Assembly (NCBI GenBank): GCA_045801465.1
Contig: JBJMSU010000172.1
Span: 8,433 to 72,432 of the forward strand
Source of the DNA: DATFWC01 sp045801465
Lineage (GTDB): Bacteria; Pseudomonadota; Alphaproteobacteria; Rhizobiales; Xanthobacteraceae
DNA: 64,000 nt
Direction of reading: 5' to 3'
How positions within the stretch are numbered: the first letter of the stretch is position 1; the number at the start of each line of letters is the position of its first letter. Below the pieces are notes generated by a model that saw only the letters and a program-made list of their open reading frames with translations, did not search any database and was not told the DNA's origin. The position numbers were made by a program, and so were the translations under genes. Positions 1-8,953 of this stretch are shown piece by piece.

Positions 1-1
1 T

Positions 2-208
2 CCCGGCGAGGCGCCGCAGATCAGGACCGTCCGTTTCCGCACGCTCGGCTGCTATCCCCTCACCGGCGCCATCGAAAGCCCGGCCACGAGCGTGCCGGAG
101 ATCGTGCGCGAGCTGATCGAAAGCCGGTTTTCCGAACGGCGCGGCCGCATCATCGACCACGATGGCGCGGCCTCGATGGAGCGCAAGAAGCAGGAGGGGT
201 ACTTCTGA
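2..208 (+). CDS. cysD: Sulfate adenylyltransferase subunit 2 (CysD), C-terminal fragment
   Basis: This is the last 68 codons of CysD, the catalytic subunit of ATP sulfurylase, which makes adenosine 5'-phosphosulfate from ATP and sulfate with CysN. The translated tail contains RTLGCYPLTGA and a long C-terminal helix ending in KKQEGYF, both typical of CysD C-termini. The 5' part lies outside the window. Its stop codon overlaps the ATG of cysN (ATGA), which implies translational coupling of the two subunits. Confidence 0.93.
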   Translation, partial: PGEAPQIRTVRFRTLGCYPLTGAIESPATSVPEIVRELIESRFSERRGRIIDHDGAASMERKKQEGYF

Positions 209-1794
209 TGACGGTGAGGCCTGATCCGGGCGCATTCGCGCTCGAATCCTTCCTGGCTCGGCAGGAGCGCAAGTCCCTCCTGCGTTTCGTCGTGTGCGGC
301 TCGGTCGATCACGGCAAATCGACGCTGATCGGCCGGCTGCTGTACGAGGCGAAGCTTCTGTTCGAGGACCAGCTCGATGCGCTGGCGGCGAGCTCGCGCA
401 GGGTCGGCGCCGAGGACGGCGAGCTCGATTTTTCCCTCCTGCTCGACGGGCTTGCCGCCGAGCGCGAGCAGAAGATCACCATCGACGTGGCTTACCGCTT
501 CTTCACCACCGAGAAGCGCAAGTTCATCGTCGCCGACGCGCCCGGACACGAGCAGTACACGCGCAACATGGCAACCGGCGCGTCGACCGCCGACCTCGCC
601 TTGATCCTGGTGAACGCCGCCGCCGGGCTCACGGCGCAGACAAAGCGCCACAGCCTCATCGTGTCCACGCTCGGCGTGCGCCGCCTGGTCGTCGCCGTCA
701 ACAAGATGGATCTGGTCGACTGGTCGCAGGCGGCCTTCGCCAAAGTCGAGGCGGATTTCCGCGCCTTGGCGGCCGACCTGCATTTCGCCGACATCGTATT
801 CATCCCGGTCGCGGCGCGCAGCGGCGACAATGTGGTGAGCCGCTCGTCGCACATGGACTGGTATCGCGGCCCGACCCTGCTGGCGCACCTGGAACAGGTG
901 GAGATCGCGCCGGCCGCCGATGGGCAGCGACCGTTCCGCATGCCGATCCAATGGGTCAACCGCCCGCATGCCGAGTTCCGCGGCTATTGCGGTCTCGTCG
1001 CCGGCGGCGAGGTCTATGCCGGCATGCCGGTGCAGATTTGGCCGTCCGGCCGCATGGTGCACGTCGAACGCATCATCACGGCCGGCGGCGAGGCGGATCT
1101 CGCTCTGGCGGGGGAATCCGTGACGCTGACCTTCGAGGAGGACGTGGACGCCTCGCGCGGCGATGTCCTGGCCGAGACCGGCGCCGCCCCGCAGGTGAGC
1201 GACCGGCTCGCCGCCCGCATGGTGTGGATGAGCGAGGAGCCGTTGGCGAGCGGCGGCTCCTACCTCCTGAAGGTCGGCACCTGCACCGCCAAGGCGATGA
1301 TCGAGCCGGACGTGCAGGTCATCGATCTCGATTCGCGCGAAAGCCGGCCGAGCCGGCAGATTGCTCATAACGAGATCGGTACGTGCGTATTGCAGCTCGA
1401 CCGTGTCGTCTGTGTCGACCGTTATGGTGACAACCAGGCGACCGGCAGCTTCATTCTGCTGGACCCCGAATCCTACGACACGATTGCGATCGGAACCATC
1501 GAAGCCGCTCAGGGCAGGCGCGAGACGGGCCGCGCCGCGCACCCGGCCATGGTCCCGGTTCACCCCACCGTCAGGACCCTGCTCGCGCGCGCAAGCGAAT
1601 CCCGCCTGCGTTCGGCCACCAAGGCGTTGACCTGGCGCCTGATCGCCAGCGTGACCGCGTTCGCGGTTGCCTTGATGCTGACCGGCAGCATCGGTATTGC
1701 CGGTTCGGTCGCCCTTGTGGATATCGTCGGCCGGACGATTCTTTATTACGTCCACGAGAGGCTGTGGTCGAAGGTTGCCTGGGGCACCCGCTGA
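208..1794 (+). CDS. cysN: Sulfate adenylyltransferase subunit 1 (CysN) with C-terminal DUF2061-like membrane domain
   Basis: This is the GTPase subunit of ATP sulfurylase, which drives APS synthesis by GTP hydrolysis. An EF-Tu-like GTPase domain is clear: the P-loop GSVDHGKST at residues 31-39, DAPGH at 110-114 and NKMD at 165-168. Beta-barrel domains follow. Residues about 470-528 do not look like the APS kinase (CysC) found in bifunctional CysNC. Instead they read ATKALTWRLIAS, two hydrophobic segments, then ILYYVHERLW, which matches the DUF2061 family. The fusion would tether the enzyme to the membrane; that is inference. The start ATG overlaps the cysD stop. Confidence 0.93.
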   Translation: MTVRPDPGAFALESFLARQERKSLLRFVVCGSVDHGKSTLIGRLLYEAKLLFEDQLDALAASSRRVGAEDGELDFSLLLDGLAAEREQKITIDVAYRFFTTEKRKFIVADAPGHEQYTRNMATGASTADLALILVNAAAGLTAQTKRHSLIVSTLGVRRLVVAVNKMDLVDWSQAAFAKVEADFRALAADLHFADIVFIPVAARSGDNVVSRSSHMDWYRGPTLLAHLEQVEIAPAADGQRPFRMPIQWVNRPHAEFRGYCGLVAGGEVYAGMPVQIWPSGRMVHVERIITAGGEADLALAGESVTLTFEEDVDASRGDVLAETGAAPQVSDRLAARMVWMSEEPLASGGSYLLKVGTCTAKAMIEPDVQVIDLDSRESRPSRQIAHNEIGTCVLQLDRVVCVDRYGDNQATGSFILLDPESYDTIAIGTIEAAQGRRETGRAAHPAMVPVHPTVRTLLARASESRLRSATKALTWRLIASVTAFAVALMLTGSIGIAGSVALVDIVGRTILYYVHERLWSKVAWGTR

Positions 1795-1832
1795 TCGGGC
1801 CACACGAAGCTGCCATAGTTTGGCCCTCCTGT

Positions 1833-2888
1833 ATGCTCGTTGCGTTGTCGCCGTGGCGCGCAAGAACACGGGTGCTGCTTGTGAAATACCATCGGGCGAC
1901 ATTGCCGGGCATTGCGGTCTTCCTGCTGCTGCTCGTTGGCGCGGCGCACGCCGAAACGACGCTGCTCAACGCGTCCTATGACCCGACGCGGCGGTTCTAT
2001 TCCACCGTCAATCAGGTGTTTGCGGCGCACTGGATGGCGCAACGCGGCGAGAAGGTGACCATCTATCAGTCGCATACCGGCTCGGGCGCCCAGGCGCGCT
2101 CGGTGAGCTTCGGTCTGCAAGCCGACGTCGTGACGCTGGCGCTCGCCTACGACATCGACTCCATCGCCGAGCGTGCCGGCGTGTTGCCGAAGGACTGGCA
2201 AAAGCGGTTGCCCGACAACAGCGCGCCGTACACGTCGACGATCGTATTTCTCGTGCGCAAGGGCAATCCGAAGCAGATTCGCGACTGGTCCGACCTGACG
2301 AAGGACGGCGTGAGCATCGTCACGCCGAACCCCAAGACCTCGGGCGGCGCGCGTTGGAACTATCTCGCCGCATGGGGCTATGCCTTGCGCACCTTCGGCA
2401 ATGACGAGAGCAAGGCCAAGGACTTCATCGCCCGGCTGTTCAGGAACGCCCCCGTGCTCGACACTGGCGCGCGCGGCGCCACCATCACGTTCACGCGCCG
2501 CGACATCGGCGATGTGCTCATCGCCTGGGAGAACGAAGCGTTGTTCGTGGCCAACGAGATCAGCCCCGGTGCGTTCGAGGTGATCGTGCCCTCCATCAGC
2601 ATTCTGGCCGAACCGCCGGTCGCCGTGGTCGACAAGGTGGTCGACCGGCGGAGAACGCGCGAAGCGGCCGAGGCCTACCTGAAGTTTCTCTACTCGACGG
2701 AGGGTCAGGACCTCGCCGGCCGCTTCTACTTCCGCCCGCGCGACGCGCAGGCGATGGAAAAATTTCGCGACCGCTTTACCCGCCTCGATCTGATGACCAT
2801 CGACCAGTTCGGCGGCTGGGCTGCGGCCCACAAGGCGCACTTTGCCGACGACGGCATTTTCGACCAGATCTACCGGCCCGGGAGCTAG
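1833..2888 (+). CDS. Sulfate ABC transporter periplasmic sulfate-binding protein
   Basis: This is the periplasmic receptor of the CysTWA sulfate importer (Sbp/CysP type). It shows the family signature PNPKTSGGARWNYLAAWGYA in mid-protein and the N-terminal LLNASYDPTRRFY stretch. A signal peptide ends in VGAAHA before ETTLLN. The ATG at 1833 is the first start after the cysN stop, but a GTG at 1881 gives a more usual 24-residue signal peptide and a 335-residue protein, so the start is open. It is followed after 9 bases by cysT. Whether it is sbp or cysP cannot be told from the sequence, so no symbol is given. Confidence 0.92.
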   Translation: MLVALSPWRARTRVLLVKYHRATLPGIAVFLLLLVGAAHAETTLLNASYDPTRRFYSTVNQVFAAHWMAQRGEKVTIYQSHTGSGAQARSVSFGLQADVVTLALAYDIDSIAERAGVLPKDWQKRLPDNSAPYTSTIVFLVRKGNPKQIRDWSDLTKDGVSIVTPNPKTSGGARWNYLAAWGYALRTFGNDESKAKDFIARLFRNAPVLDTGARGATITFTRRDIGDVLIAWENEALFVANEISPGAFEVIVPSISILAEPPVAVVDKVVDRRRTREAAEAYLKFLYSTEGQDLAGRFYFRPRDAQAMEKFRDRFTRLDLMTIDQFGGWAAAHKAHFADDGIFDQIYRPGS

Positions 2889-2897
2889 GCGAAATCC

Positions 2898-3737
2898 ATG
2901 GTCGCGGTGCGGTCGTTGCGGCAACAAACCGTGATCCCGGGCTTTGGGCTGACGCTCGGGATCACGCTCTCCTATTTGGGCTTGATCGTCCTCCTTCCCC
3001 TCTGCGTCATGTTCTTCCGGGCAGCGGATGCGGGCTGGGTCAAGTTCTGGGCCGAGCTGTCGTCTTCCCGCACGCTTGCCGCCTTTCGCGTCAGCTTCGG
3101 CATCGCGTGCCTGGCGGCCTTCATCAATGCGATATTCGGTTCAATCGTTGCCTGGGTTCTCGTTCGCTACGAGTTCCCGGGCCGGCGGGTTGTCGATTCG
3201 CTGATCGATCTGCCGTTTGCGCTGCCGACCGCGGTGGCCGGGATCGCCCTTACCAGCCTCTATTCCGCCCATGGCTGGCTCGGGCAGCCCCTGGCCGCCA
3301 TCGGCGTGAAAGCGGTCTTTACGCCCGTGGGCATTCTCATCGCGCTCGTCTTCGTCGGGCTTCCCTTCGTGGTGCGCACGGTCGAGCCGGTGCTCCTGGA
3401 TTTCGACCGCGAACTGGAGGAATCGGCCGCCATGCTCGGCGCTTCGCGCATGAGCATTCTCTGGCGCGTGGTGTTTCCGCCGGTCCTGCCGGCGGTGATG
3501 ACCGGCTTCACGCTGGCCTTCGCCCGTGCGGTCGGCGAGTACGGGTCGGTGATTTTCATTGCCGGCAACGTGCCCGGCTATTCGGAAATCGTGCCGCTGC
3601 TCATCGTCATCAAGCTCGAGCAGTTCGATTATGCCGGCGCGACGGTGATCGCCACGCTGATGCTCGTGGCCTCATTCATTCTGCTGCTGACCGTCAATCT
3701 GCTGCAGGCGTGGACCCGGAGCCGGCAAGGTGGTTGA
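2898..3737 (+). CDS. cysT: Sulfate ABC transporter permease CysT
   Basis: This is an inner-membrane permease subunit of the sulfate/thiosulfate importer. The 279-residue protein begins with a hydrophobic segment (LGITLSYLGLIVLLPLCVMF) and carries the family stretches LPFALPTAVAGIAL and the EAA-like loop EESAAMLGASRMSILWRVVFP that docks on the ATPase. Its last codons overlap the first codons of cysW by 8 bases, so the two permeases are probably translated in fixed ratio. Confidence 0.94.
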   Translation: MVAVRSLRQQTVIPGFGLTLGITLSYLGLIVLLPLCVMFFRAADAGWVKFWAELSSSRTLAAFRVSFGIACLAAFINAIFGSIVAWVLVRYEFPGRRVVDSLIDLPFALPTAVAGIALTSLYSAHGWLGQPLAAIGVKAVFTPVGILIALVFVGLPFVVRTVEPVLLDFDRELEESAAMLGASRMSILWRVVFPPVLPAVMTGFTLAFARAVGEYGSVIFIAGNVPGYSEIVPLLIVIKLEQFDYAGATVIATLMLVASFILLLTVNLLQAWTRSRQGG

Positions 3738-4623
3738 TCTCGCCGCCGATGCCGCCACGCGCGACCCTGCGCCGAGGGTCGGCTCGCCCTTGCCGCTGAC
3801 GGAGTCGTTTGCGGCGCGTGCGGCGCTGATCGGCGTCGCGCTGTTCTTTCTCGTCGTCTTCCTCATCCTGCCGCTGGTCGTCGTCTTTGCCGAGGCGTTC
3901 CGGCGAGGCGTCGCAGCCTATGTCGCAGCGCTGGTCGAGCCGGCGGCGCTCGCCGCCATCCGGCTGACGCTGCTGACCGCGCTCATCGTGGTCCCGCTCA
4001 ACGCCGCCTTCGGCATCGCCGCCGCATGGGCGATCACCAAGTTCGAATTCCCCGCCAAGAATCTGCTCATCACCCTGATCGATTTGCCCTTCTCGGTGTC
4101 GCCGGTGATCGGCGGCATGGTCTTCGTGCTGCTGTTCGGATTGCAGGGGCTGCTCGGTTCGTGGCTCGATGCCCACGGGATCACGATCGTGTTCGCCGTT
4201 CCGGGCATCATCATTGCGACCCTGTTCGTCACGCTGCCGTTCGTCGCGCGCGAGCTCATTCCGCTGATGCAGAAGCAGGGGACCCAGCAGGAGGAAGCCG
4301 CCTTGATGCTCGGCGCCAACGGCTGGCAGACGCTCTTGCGGGTGACATTGCCCAACATCAAATGGGGTCTGCTGTACGGCATTCTCCTGTGCAACGGCCG
4401 CGCGATGGGAGAATTCGGTGCGGTTGCGGTCGTATCCGGGCACATCATCGGGCTCACCAACACTATGCCGCTGCACGTCGAGGTGCTCTACAACGACTAT
4501 GCCTTCGCGGCGGCCTTCGCCGTCGCCTCCCTCTTGACGCTGATGGCGCTCGCCACGCTGGTGCTCAAGATCTGGCTCGAATGGCGCGCCGGGCCGCGCT
4601 TGGCGCGGACACGGCTGCATTGA
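3730..4623 (+). CDS. cysW: Sulfate ABC transporter permease CysW
   Basis: This is the second permease subunit of the sulfate importer, 297 residues with a GTG start inside the end of cysT. It has about six hydrophobic helices, the CysW-typical IDLPFSVSPVIGGMVFVLLFG stretch (given here in overlapping parts: IDLPFSVSPVIGG and GGMVFVLLFG) and the EAA loop EEAALMLGANGWQTLLRVTLP. The order receptor-T-W-A matches cys operons of other proteobacteria. Confidence 0.94.
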   Translation: MVDLAADAATRDPAPRVGSPLPLTESFAARAALIGVALFFLVVFLILPLVVVFAEAFRRGVAAYVAALVEPAALAAIRLTLLTALIVVPLNAAFGIAAAWAITKFEFPAKNLLITLIDLPFSVSPVIGGMVFVLLFGLQGLLGSWLDAHGITIVFAVPGIIIATLFVTLPFVARELIPLMQKQGTQQEEAALMLGANGWQTLLRVTLPNIKWGLLYGILLCNGRAMGEFGAVAVVSGHIIGLTNTMPLHVEVLYNDYAFAAAFAVASLLTLMALATLVLKIWLEWRAGPRLARTRLH

Positions 4624-4633
4624 GGAGAGATCG

Positions 4634-5773
4634 GTGCGGATCGAAGTCAAGGACCTGACCAAGCGCTTGCAGTCGACGCTCGTGCTTGACCGCATCAGTC
4701 TCGAGATCCGCGAGCGCGAGTTCCTCGGCCTGCTCGGCCCTTCCGGTTCCGGCAAGACGACGCTGCTGCGCATTCTCGCCGGCCTCGAGTTTCCCGATTC
4801 CGGCCATGTGCTTATCGACGAGCGCGACGCGCTCAAGCTCGGTTTCGAGGAGCGGCAGATCGGGTTCGTGTTCCAGCACTATGCGCTGTTCAATCACATG
4901 AGCGTTTTCGAGAACATCGCGTTTGGGCTGAAGGTGCGGTCCCGTCGCACCCGGCCATCGCGGCAGGAGATCGACAAGCGCGTCATGGAGCTGCTCCGGC
5001 TGGTCCAGCTCAGAGAATTGGAGGGACGCTTCCCGGGCCAATTGTCGGGCGGCCAGCGCCAGCGCGTTGCGCTCGCGCGCGCGCTCGCCATCGACCCCAA
5101 GGTGTTGTTGCTGGACGAGCCGTTCGGCGCGCTCGACGCCAAGGTGCGGGTGGAACTGCGCCGCTCGCTGCGCGACATCCACGACGCGACCGGCCTCACC
5201 ACGGTCTTCGTCACCCATGACCAGGAGGAGGCGCTCGATCTCGCCGATCGCGTCGCCGTGGTCAATCGCGGTTGCATCGAGCAGATCGGCACCCCGACCG
5301 AAATCTACGAGGAGCCGCAGACGCCCTTCGTGTTCGACTTCCTCGGACGGACGAATGCCTTCAACTGCACGATCGAGAACGGCCACGTCCGGCTCGGCGA
5401 CAAGATGCTCGCCGTCGAGCCGGGTACGCCGGACGGTCCGGCCGAGGCTTTCGTGCGCCCGCACGACATCGTGCTGGCGCGCGCCGCAAACCCGGAGCGA
5501 TCGGACGATGCGATGCTGCCAGGCACGGCGGTCGTCCGTTTCATTTCCGCGCTCGGCCAGCGCGCCTTGGTGGAGCTCCTTTATGAACGCAAGCTCATCG
5601 AGGCGGAGTCGAGCCGCGAGAAGCTCGCCGAGCTCGGACTGCAGATCGGCGATCGCTGCAGCATCAGCCTGCGGCTGCCGCGCTTCTATTCCAAGGTCGA
5701 GACGGAGACCGGCGCCGCCGAACGCGCGCAGCGGCCGCGTCTGCGCGTGCGGCGAAGGCCGCGGGCGGCGTGA
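4634..5773 (+). CDS. cysA: Sulfate ABC transporter ATP-binding protein CysA
   Basis: This is the ATPase of the sulfate importer. Visible motifs are Walker A GPSGSGKTT (residues 35-43), the signature LSGGQRQR, Walker B VLLLDEPFGALD and the switch histidine in VTHDQEEA. A C-terminal TOBE-like regulatory domain follows from about residue 240. The tail ends in an Arg-rich stretch (RPRLRVRRRPRAA) not needed for function and variable in the family. The start is GTG with a GAGGAGA ribosome-binding site 5 bases upstream. It converges on the metacaspase-like gene, with only 13 bases between stop codons. Confidence 0.94.
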   Translation: MRIEVKDLTKRLQSTLVLDRISLEIREREFLGLLGPSGSGKTTLLRILAGLEFPDSGHVLIDERDALKLGFEERQIGFVFQHYALFNHMSVFENIAFGLKVRSRRTRPSRQEIDKRVMELLRLVQLRELEGRFPGQLSGGQRQRVALARALAIDPKVLLLDEPFGALDAKVRVELRRSLRDIHDATGLTTVFVTHDQEEALDLADRVAVVNRGCIEQIGTPTEIYEEPQTPFVFDFLGRTNAFNCTIENGHVRLGDKMLAVEPGTPDGPAEAFVRPHDIVLARAANPERSDDAMLPGTAVVRFISALGQRALVELLYERKLIEAESSREKLAELGLQIGDRCSISLRLPRFYSKVETETGAAERAQRPRLRVRRRPRAA

Positions 5774-5786
5774 GCGCGAGGTTTAA

Positions 5787-7736
5787 TTAGAACCCGACAC
5801 CAACACCCTTGGGAGGCGCCGGGGTGGCCCCTTCGGAGTGCGCCGCCATCAGGGAGCGCGTCGTCTTGGGCGGGGAGGCCTGCTTGGCGTCTACGTGGCT
5901 TTCGCGCTTGCCGGATTTGCTGTCCGATTTCACGTCGGCCTTGCAGCGGTCCGGACGCTGGCCCTGCGAGCAGGCGAGGGCGCAGAGCCGCTCGTTCTCC
6001 ACTTTCAGCTCGACCAGCAGTTTCTCCACCGCCTTGACGTCCTCGGCCGGTCGGCCTTTTTCCGCCAGGTACTGCCTGATGGCCTGGGCGATGGCGTCGG
6101 CGACCGTCGGGTCCTTGTATTCCGCGAAGCAGCCGAGCCGCCGCAGCTCGGCGATGGCCGATAACACCGGGTCGAGCGCATTCGCCGGCTGTTGCTGAGG
6201 CTTCGATGGCTGCTGCGGCGCCACATGCCCCATCTGCTGGGGCGGCACGGATCGCTGCCCCAGGTCGGCACCAGGCCCGCCGAGTAGCGTGGTCACTTCC
6301 GCACGGATGCGGTCGCACGCTGTATTCCGCTCCAGGCGCTTCAGGTCTTCCCGCGCCCAGCCCTGGGTCGCGTAAGGACGCAGCAAATTCAGTTTCTGCT
6401 CGTCGCGGCCGCAGTTTTCGTCCGGCCGGTTGCGAGCCTCGTCGGCCGGCCTGGGCACACGTGCTTGCTCCTCGGCGCGCTTGCGCGCGGCTTCCCCTTC
6501 GAGACGCCGGGCTTCCTCCGCACGCCGCGCAGCTTCCTGCTCGGCCCGCGCCTTCTCGTCGCGCTCCTGGGCGGCGCGATCGAGGGCGTCCAACCGGCTC
6601 TTCGCCGTTTCTGCCAACGGCGAAGAGGGATATTTCGCGATGAAGTCCCGCAGCTTGGCGCGATCACCGGTCTCCCGGATCAGATCCCAATCTATTCTGT
6701 CCCTGCTCGGCAGGTTTGGCTTCGGCGGAGGCGTCAGCTCGATCGGGGCGAGGCCCGCGTGCGAGTTGCCGGTGTCGACCACGGTTGCCTTGCCCCCGCC
6801 CTGCGTCAGCTTGGCGAGCTGCGCCCGGGCAAGCTCGGCGTAGAGGCCTTCCTTGTGGCTGGCGAGGAAGGCTTCCCAGGCCTTTCTGGTGCCGATCCGC
6901 TCCACCAGCTCGTAGTCGCCTTTGATATCGCTCAACGGTTCGGACGCCGCCTGGACCGGGGCCGGAACGAGCGAAATCGACTCGCCGCCGAGCGAACCAT
7001 AGACGAACGGTTCCTGCTTGTTCGCCGTGCTCTTAAGCACCTCGTCGCGCACCCGCCCCAATGCCAGCCGAACATCCAGTCCCGGCACGGCCAGATGCTT
7101 CAGGAGCGCCGACGTGAACGGGCTGTTCTCGCCGGCGCCGTCCTGGGCGATTTGCCCGCCCTTCGCCGCATAGGCGACCAGGGTGTTGTTTTCCGGCTCG
7201 ACCCGCGCGAGCCCTCTGCCGAGCGACCGCGTTGCCTTGGACACCTTCATGCGATTGAGGAAGGGATTCTCCCGGCAGGAATCGAGAAGGACCAAGCGCA
7301 ACCGCTTGGCCGGTTGCAGCGACATCATGATGCGATCGAGCGAGACGGTCTCATCCTGCACGTCGTTCTCGGTCGCGAGCCGCGCGTCGACGGGGATCAT
7401 GTAGTTCATGTCCCCCACCTGGATGCCATGACCGGCGTAGTACATCACCGCAATCTCGGCATCCTGGGCCGCGTCGAGGAACTCGCGCAATGCGCGCTTG
7501 AACTCCAGAACGCCGAGATCCCGCCGCATCGTCACCGAATCGAATCCGGCGTTCTTGAACATCTGTGCGATCGCGGCGGCATCGTTGATCGGGTTGGCCA
7601 GTCTTGCGACGCTCTGATAGGTGCTGTTGCCGATGACGAGGGCGACCCGCTTCTGCGCCAAAGCCGCGCCGGCCGAAAGCGGCAGCACGAACAGCGCCGC
7701 CACGACAGCAATCAGAACTGAGAACTTCGTCGGCAT
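5787..7736 (-). CDS. Secreted caspase-family (peptidase C14) metacaspase-like protein
   Basis: The 649-residue protein has a Sec signal peptide (MPTKFSVLIAVVAALFVLP through AALAQ), then a caspase p20-like domain starting KRVALVIGNSTY. The catalytic dyad is present: His103 in YYAGHGIQ and Cys154 in LLDSCRENPF. Downstream are a Pro-rich linker, a charged Ala/Glu/Arg coiled coil at about residues 384-426, and a C-terminal region with scattered cysteines. The family cleaves after basic residues and occurs in many alphaproteobacteria; the substrate here is unknown. The ATG at 7736 was chosen because the signal peptide begins there. It stands alone on the minus strand, next to a second caspase operon. 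Confidence 0.88.
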   Translation of the reverse strand: MPTKFSVLIAVVAALFVLPLSAGAALAQKRVALVIGNSTYQSVARLANPINDAAAIAQMFKNAGFDSVTMRRDLGVLEFKRALREFLDAAQDAEIAVMYYAGHGIQVGDMNYMIPVDARLATENDVQDETVSLDRIMMSLQPAKRLRLVLLDSCRENPFLNRMKVSKATRSLGRGLARVEPENNTLVAYAAKGGQIAQDGAGENSPFTSALLKHLAVPGLDVRLALGRVRDEVLKSTANKQEPFVYGSLGGESISLVPAPVQAASEPLSDIKGDYELVERIGTRKAWEAFLASHKEGLYAELARAQLAKLTQGGGKATVVDTGNSHAGLAPIELTPPPKPNLPSRDRIDWDLIRETGDRAKLRDFIAKYPSSPLAETAKSRLDALDRAAQERDEKARAEQEAARRAEEARRLEGEAARKRAEEQARVPRPADEARNRPDENCGRDEQKLNLLRPYATQGWAREDLKRLERNTACDRIRAEVTTLLGGPGADLGQRSVPPQQMGHVAPQQPSKPQQQPANALDPVLSAIAELRRLGCFAEYKDPTVADAIAQAIRQYLAEKGRPAEDVKAVEKLLVELKVENERLCALACSQGQRPDRCKADVKSDSKSGKRESHVDAKQASPPKTTRSLMAAHSEGATPAPPKGVGVGF

Positions 7737-7897
7737 TCCAGGCTTCCGGTGACGCGGAACTCGTCTATGGGTCGAGCACGCGCGCACGAGGTTCAACCCG
7801 ACCATGAAGCAAAATTTGCAGCGTCTGCACATGGATGGGCCAAATCCGTCCGCACCAGGGAATTAATGACATCTAACACTCGAACGCAATCGGTCTC

Positions 7898-7913
7898 TGT
7901 GCTGCAGGTCACA
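7898..7913. promoter_or_regulatory. CRP/FNR-like palindrome upstream of metacaspase gene
   Basis: The 16-mer TGTGCTGCAGGTCACA is a near-perfect TGTGA-N6-TCACA site with one half-site mismatch. Read on the minus strand it is TGTGACCTGCAGCACA, sharing the core TGTGACCTGC with the site in front of tssK at 26926. It lies about 160 bases upstream of the metacaspase ATG. Binding by a CRP/FNR-family regulator is inferred. Confidence 0.4.
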
Positions 7914-7964
7914 CGGCCGAATGGGGAAATTGGTTTGTCGATAACGCCGGGTAGCGTGATCGCC

Positions 7965-7981
7965 GATAGCCTGCCGCTATC
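7965..7981. promoter_or_regulatory. Palindrome GATAGC-N5-GCTATC (copy 1)
   Basis: This is a perfect 6-bp inverted repeat with a 5-base spacer, about 230 bases upstream of the metacaspase start. The flanking 20-mer at 7962-7981 matches 17 of 20 bases of the motif at 11701-11720 in front of the other caspase operon. A shared operator is the simplest reading. Confidence 0.45.
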
Positions 7982-8152
7982 ATTGCTGCCGCCCCGTGGC
8001 ACTCGCCCGGTATTGACCGCCGTATCGAAATGGAGGCCGCGGCAGCAGCGGGCCGGCCCGGCCTCGAAGGTCAGGAACTGGTGAATTCAACAAGTTGATA
8101 ACGTTAATATGCATCCCTCACTTTAAGGTCATCCATTTGGCCGCCTGCGACG

Positions 8153-8953
8153 TTACCGCACGGCATAGAATTTGACGTCGAGCGACCAGCGTGCCTCCTG
8201 CAGCTGGCCCCCCTCTTCGTTCGGGATCCTGAGTTCCTGCGCCCGATTGCTGACGTAGGTCACGGCTTCCGCCTGGCCCAGGAGATTGGGCGGCACGTCC
8301 GGCAGATCGATCATCTGCACCGGCCGATCGCTCAAGAGCGCAATCATCATGGCGGTGCCCTCAGGGGGAGAGGCGACGAACTCGAAGCCGGCGTAAGGGT
8401 CGGTCGGATTGGGAATCACGACGGGCTTGCCGGGCTTGATGCGATTGCTGTTTTGCCGCCCGCCGGCGGCGGTCAGGAGAGACATCGGGTTGGGATAGAT
8501 TTGCGTCACCTTGCCCGTCGCATCGACGTCGACCAGCAGAAGATAGCCCTCTTTCTTAGTGCTGATGCGGAAGAAAACCTTGGTGCCGGTCGGGATTTCC
8601 GCCCCGGGCAGGATGTCCACTGCGAGCTCCGCCGCATTGGCGACCTTGATCCCGGGCGGCAGCTTGCCGAGCGGCGCGGGCGTGGTCGGGATGGCGGCTT
8701 CCTTTGTCGGTGCGTTCAGCGCCGGAATCGACGTCAAGCCGGGAGGCGGCGTGAGCACCGCGGCACCGGTCTCGGGCGGCGGAGCCGGCGTGGTCGCGCC
8801 GGGGGCAGCGGTCGGTGCATCAATGATCTTGACGCCGCGCGAGCGCTCTTGTTGCTCTGCCGATGCGGGACCCAACGCGCTCCCGGCAAGCAAAGCCACA
8901 ACGGTATGGACGAGCAGAAGGGACTTCGTCGGGCGCAGCATCGGCAACCTCAT
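8153..8953 (-). CDS. DUF4384-like secreted protein, third gene of the caspase operon
   Basis: The 266-residue protein starts with a signal peptide (SLLLVHTVVALLAG through GPASA), then a Pro/Thr-rich linker, and a C-terminal domain containing GYLLLVDVDATGKVTQIYPNP and an FEFVASPPEGTAMMIAL stretch. That pattern is typical of DUF4384, a beta-rich domain often found with periplasmic caspase or kinase proteins. Its ATG overlaps the TGA of the upstream caspase gene (ATGA), so the two are coupled. The function is unknown; the C-terminus of the upstream caspase resembles the same domain, which suggests they act together. Confidence 0.8.
   Translation of the reverse strand: MRLPMLRPTKSLLLVHTVVALLAGSALGPASAEQQERSRGVKIIDAPTAAPGATTPAPPPETGAAVLTPPPGLTSIPALNAPTKEAAIPTTPAPLGKLPPGIKVANAAELAVDILPGAEIPTGTKVFFRISTKKEGYLLLVDVDATGKVTQIYPNPMSLLTAAGGRQNSNRIKPGKPVVIPNPTDPYAGFEFVASPPEGTAMMIALLSDRPVQMIDLPDVPPNLLGQAEAVTYVSNRAQELRIPNEEGGQLQEARWSLDVKFYAVR

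Larger units (their letters stand above)
7737..8152. other. Intergenic region upstream of the metacaspase-like gene
   Basis: These 416 bases hold no convincing gene. The part nearest the metacaspase is GC-rich, while 8080-8140 is AT-richer. It contains two palindromes listed separately: a CRP/FNR-like site at 7898-7913 and the GATAGC-N5-GCTATC motif at 7965-7981. The promoter of the metacaspase should lie here, but no clear -35/-10 could be assigned. Confidence 0.6.

Noticed and set aside
52..1902. A 616-codon open frame on the minus strand opposite cysN
   Set aside because: It mirrors the CysN frame in codon phase, the product is Gln/Arg/His-rich without any motif, and cysN is certain.
7749..8084. 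A 111-codon plus-strand frame between the caspase loci
   Set aside because: No ribosome-binding site, no recognisable protein features and it covers the palindromes; more likely intergenic.
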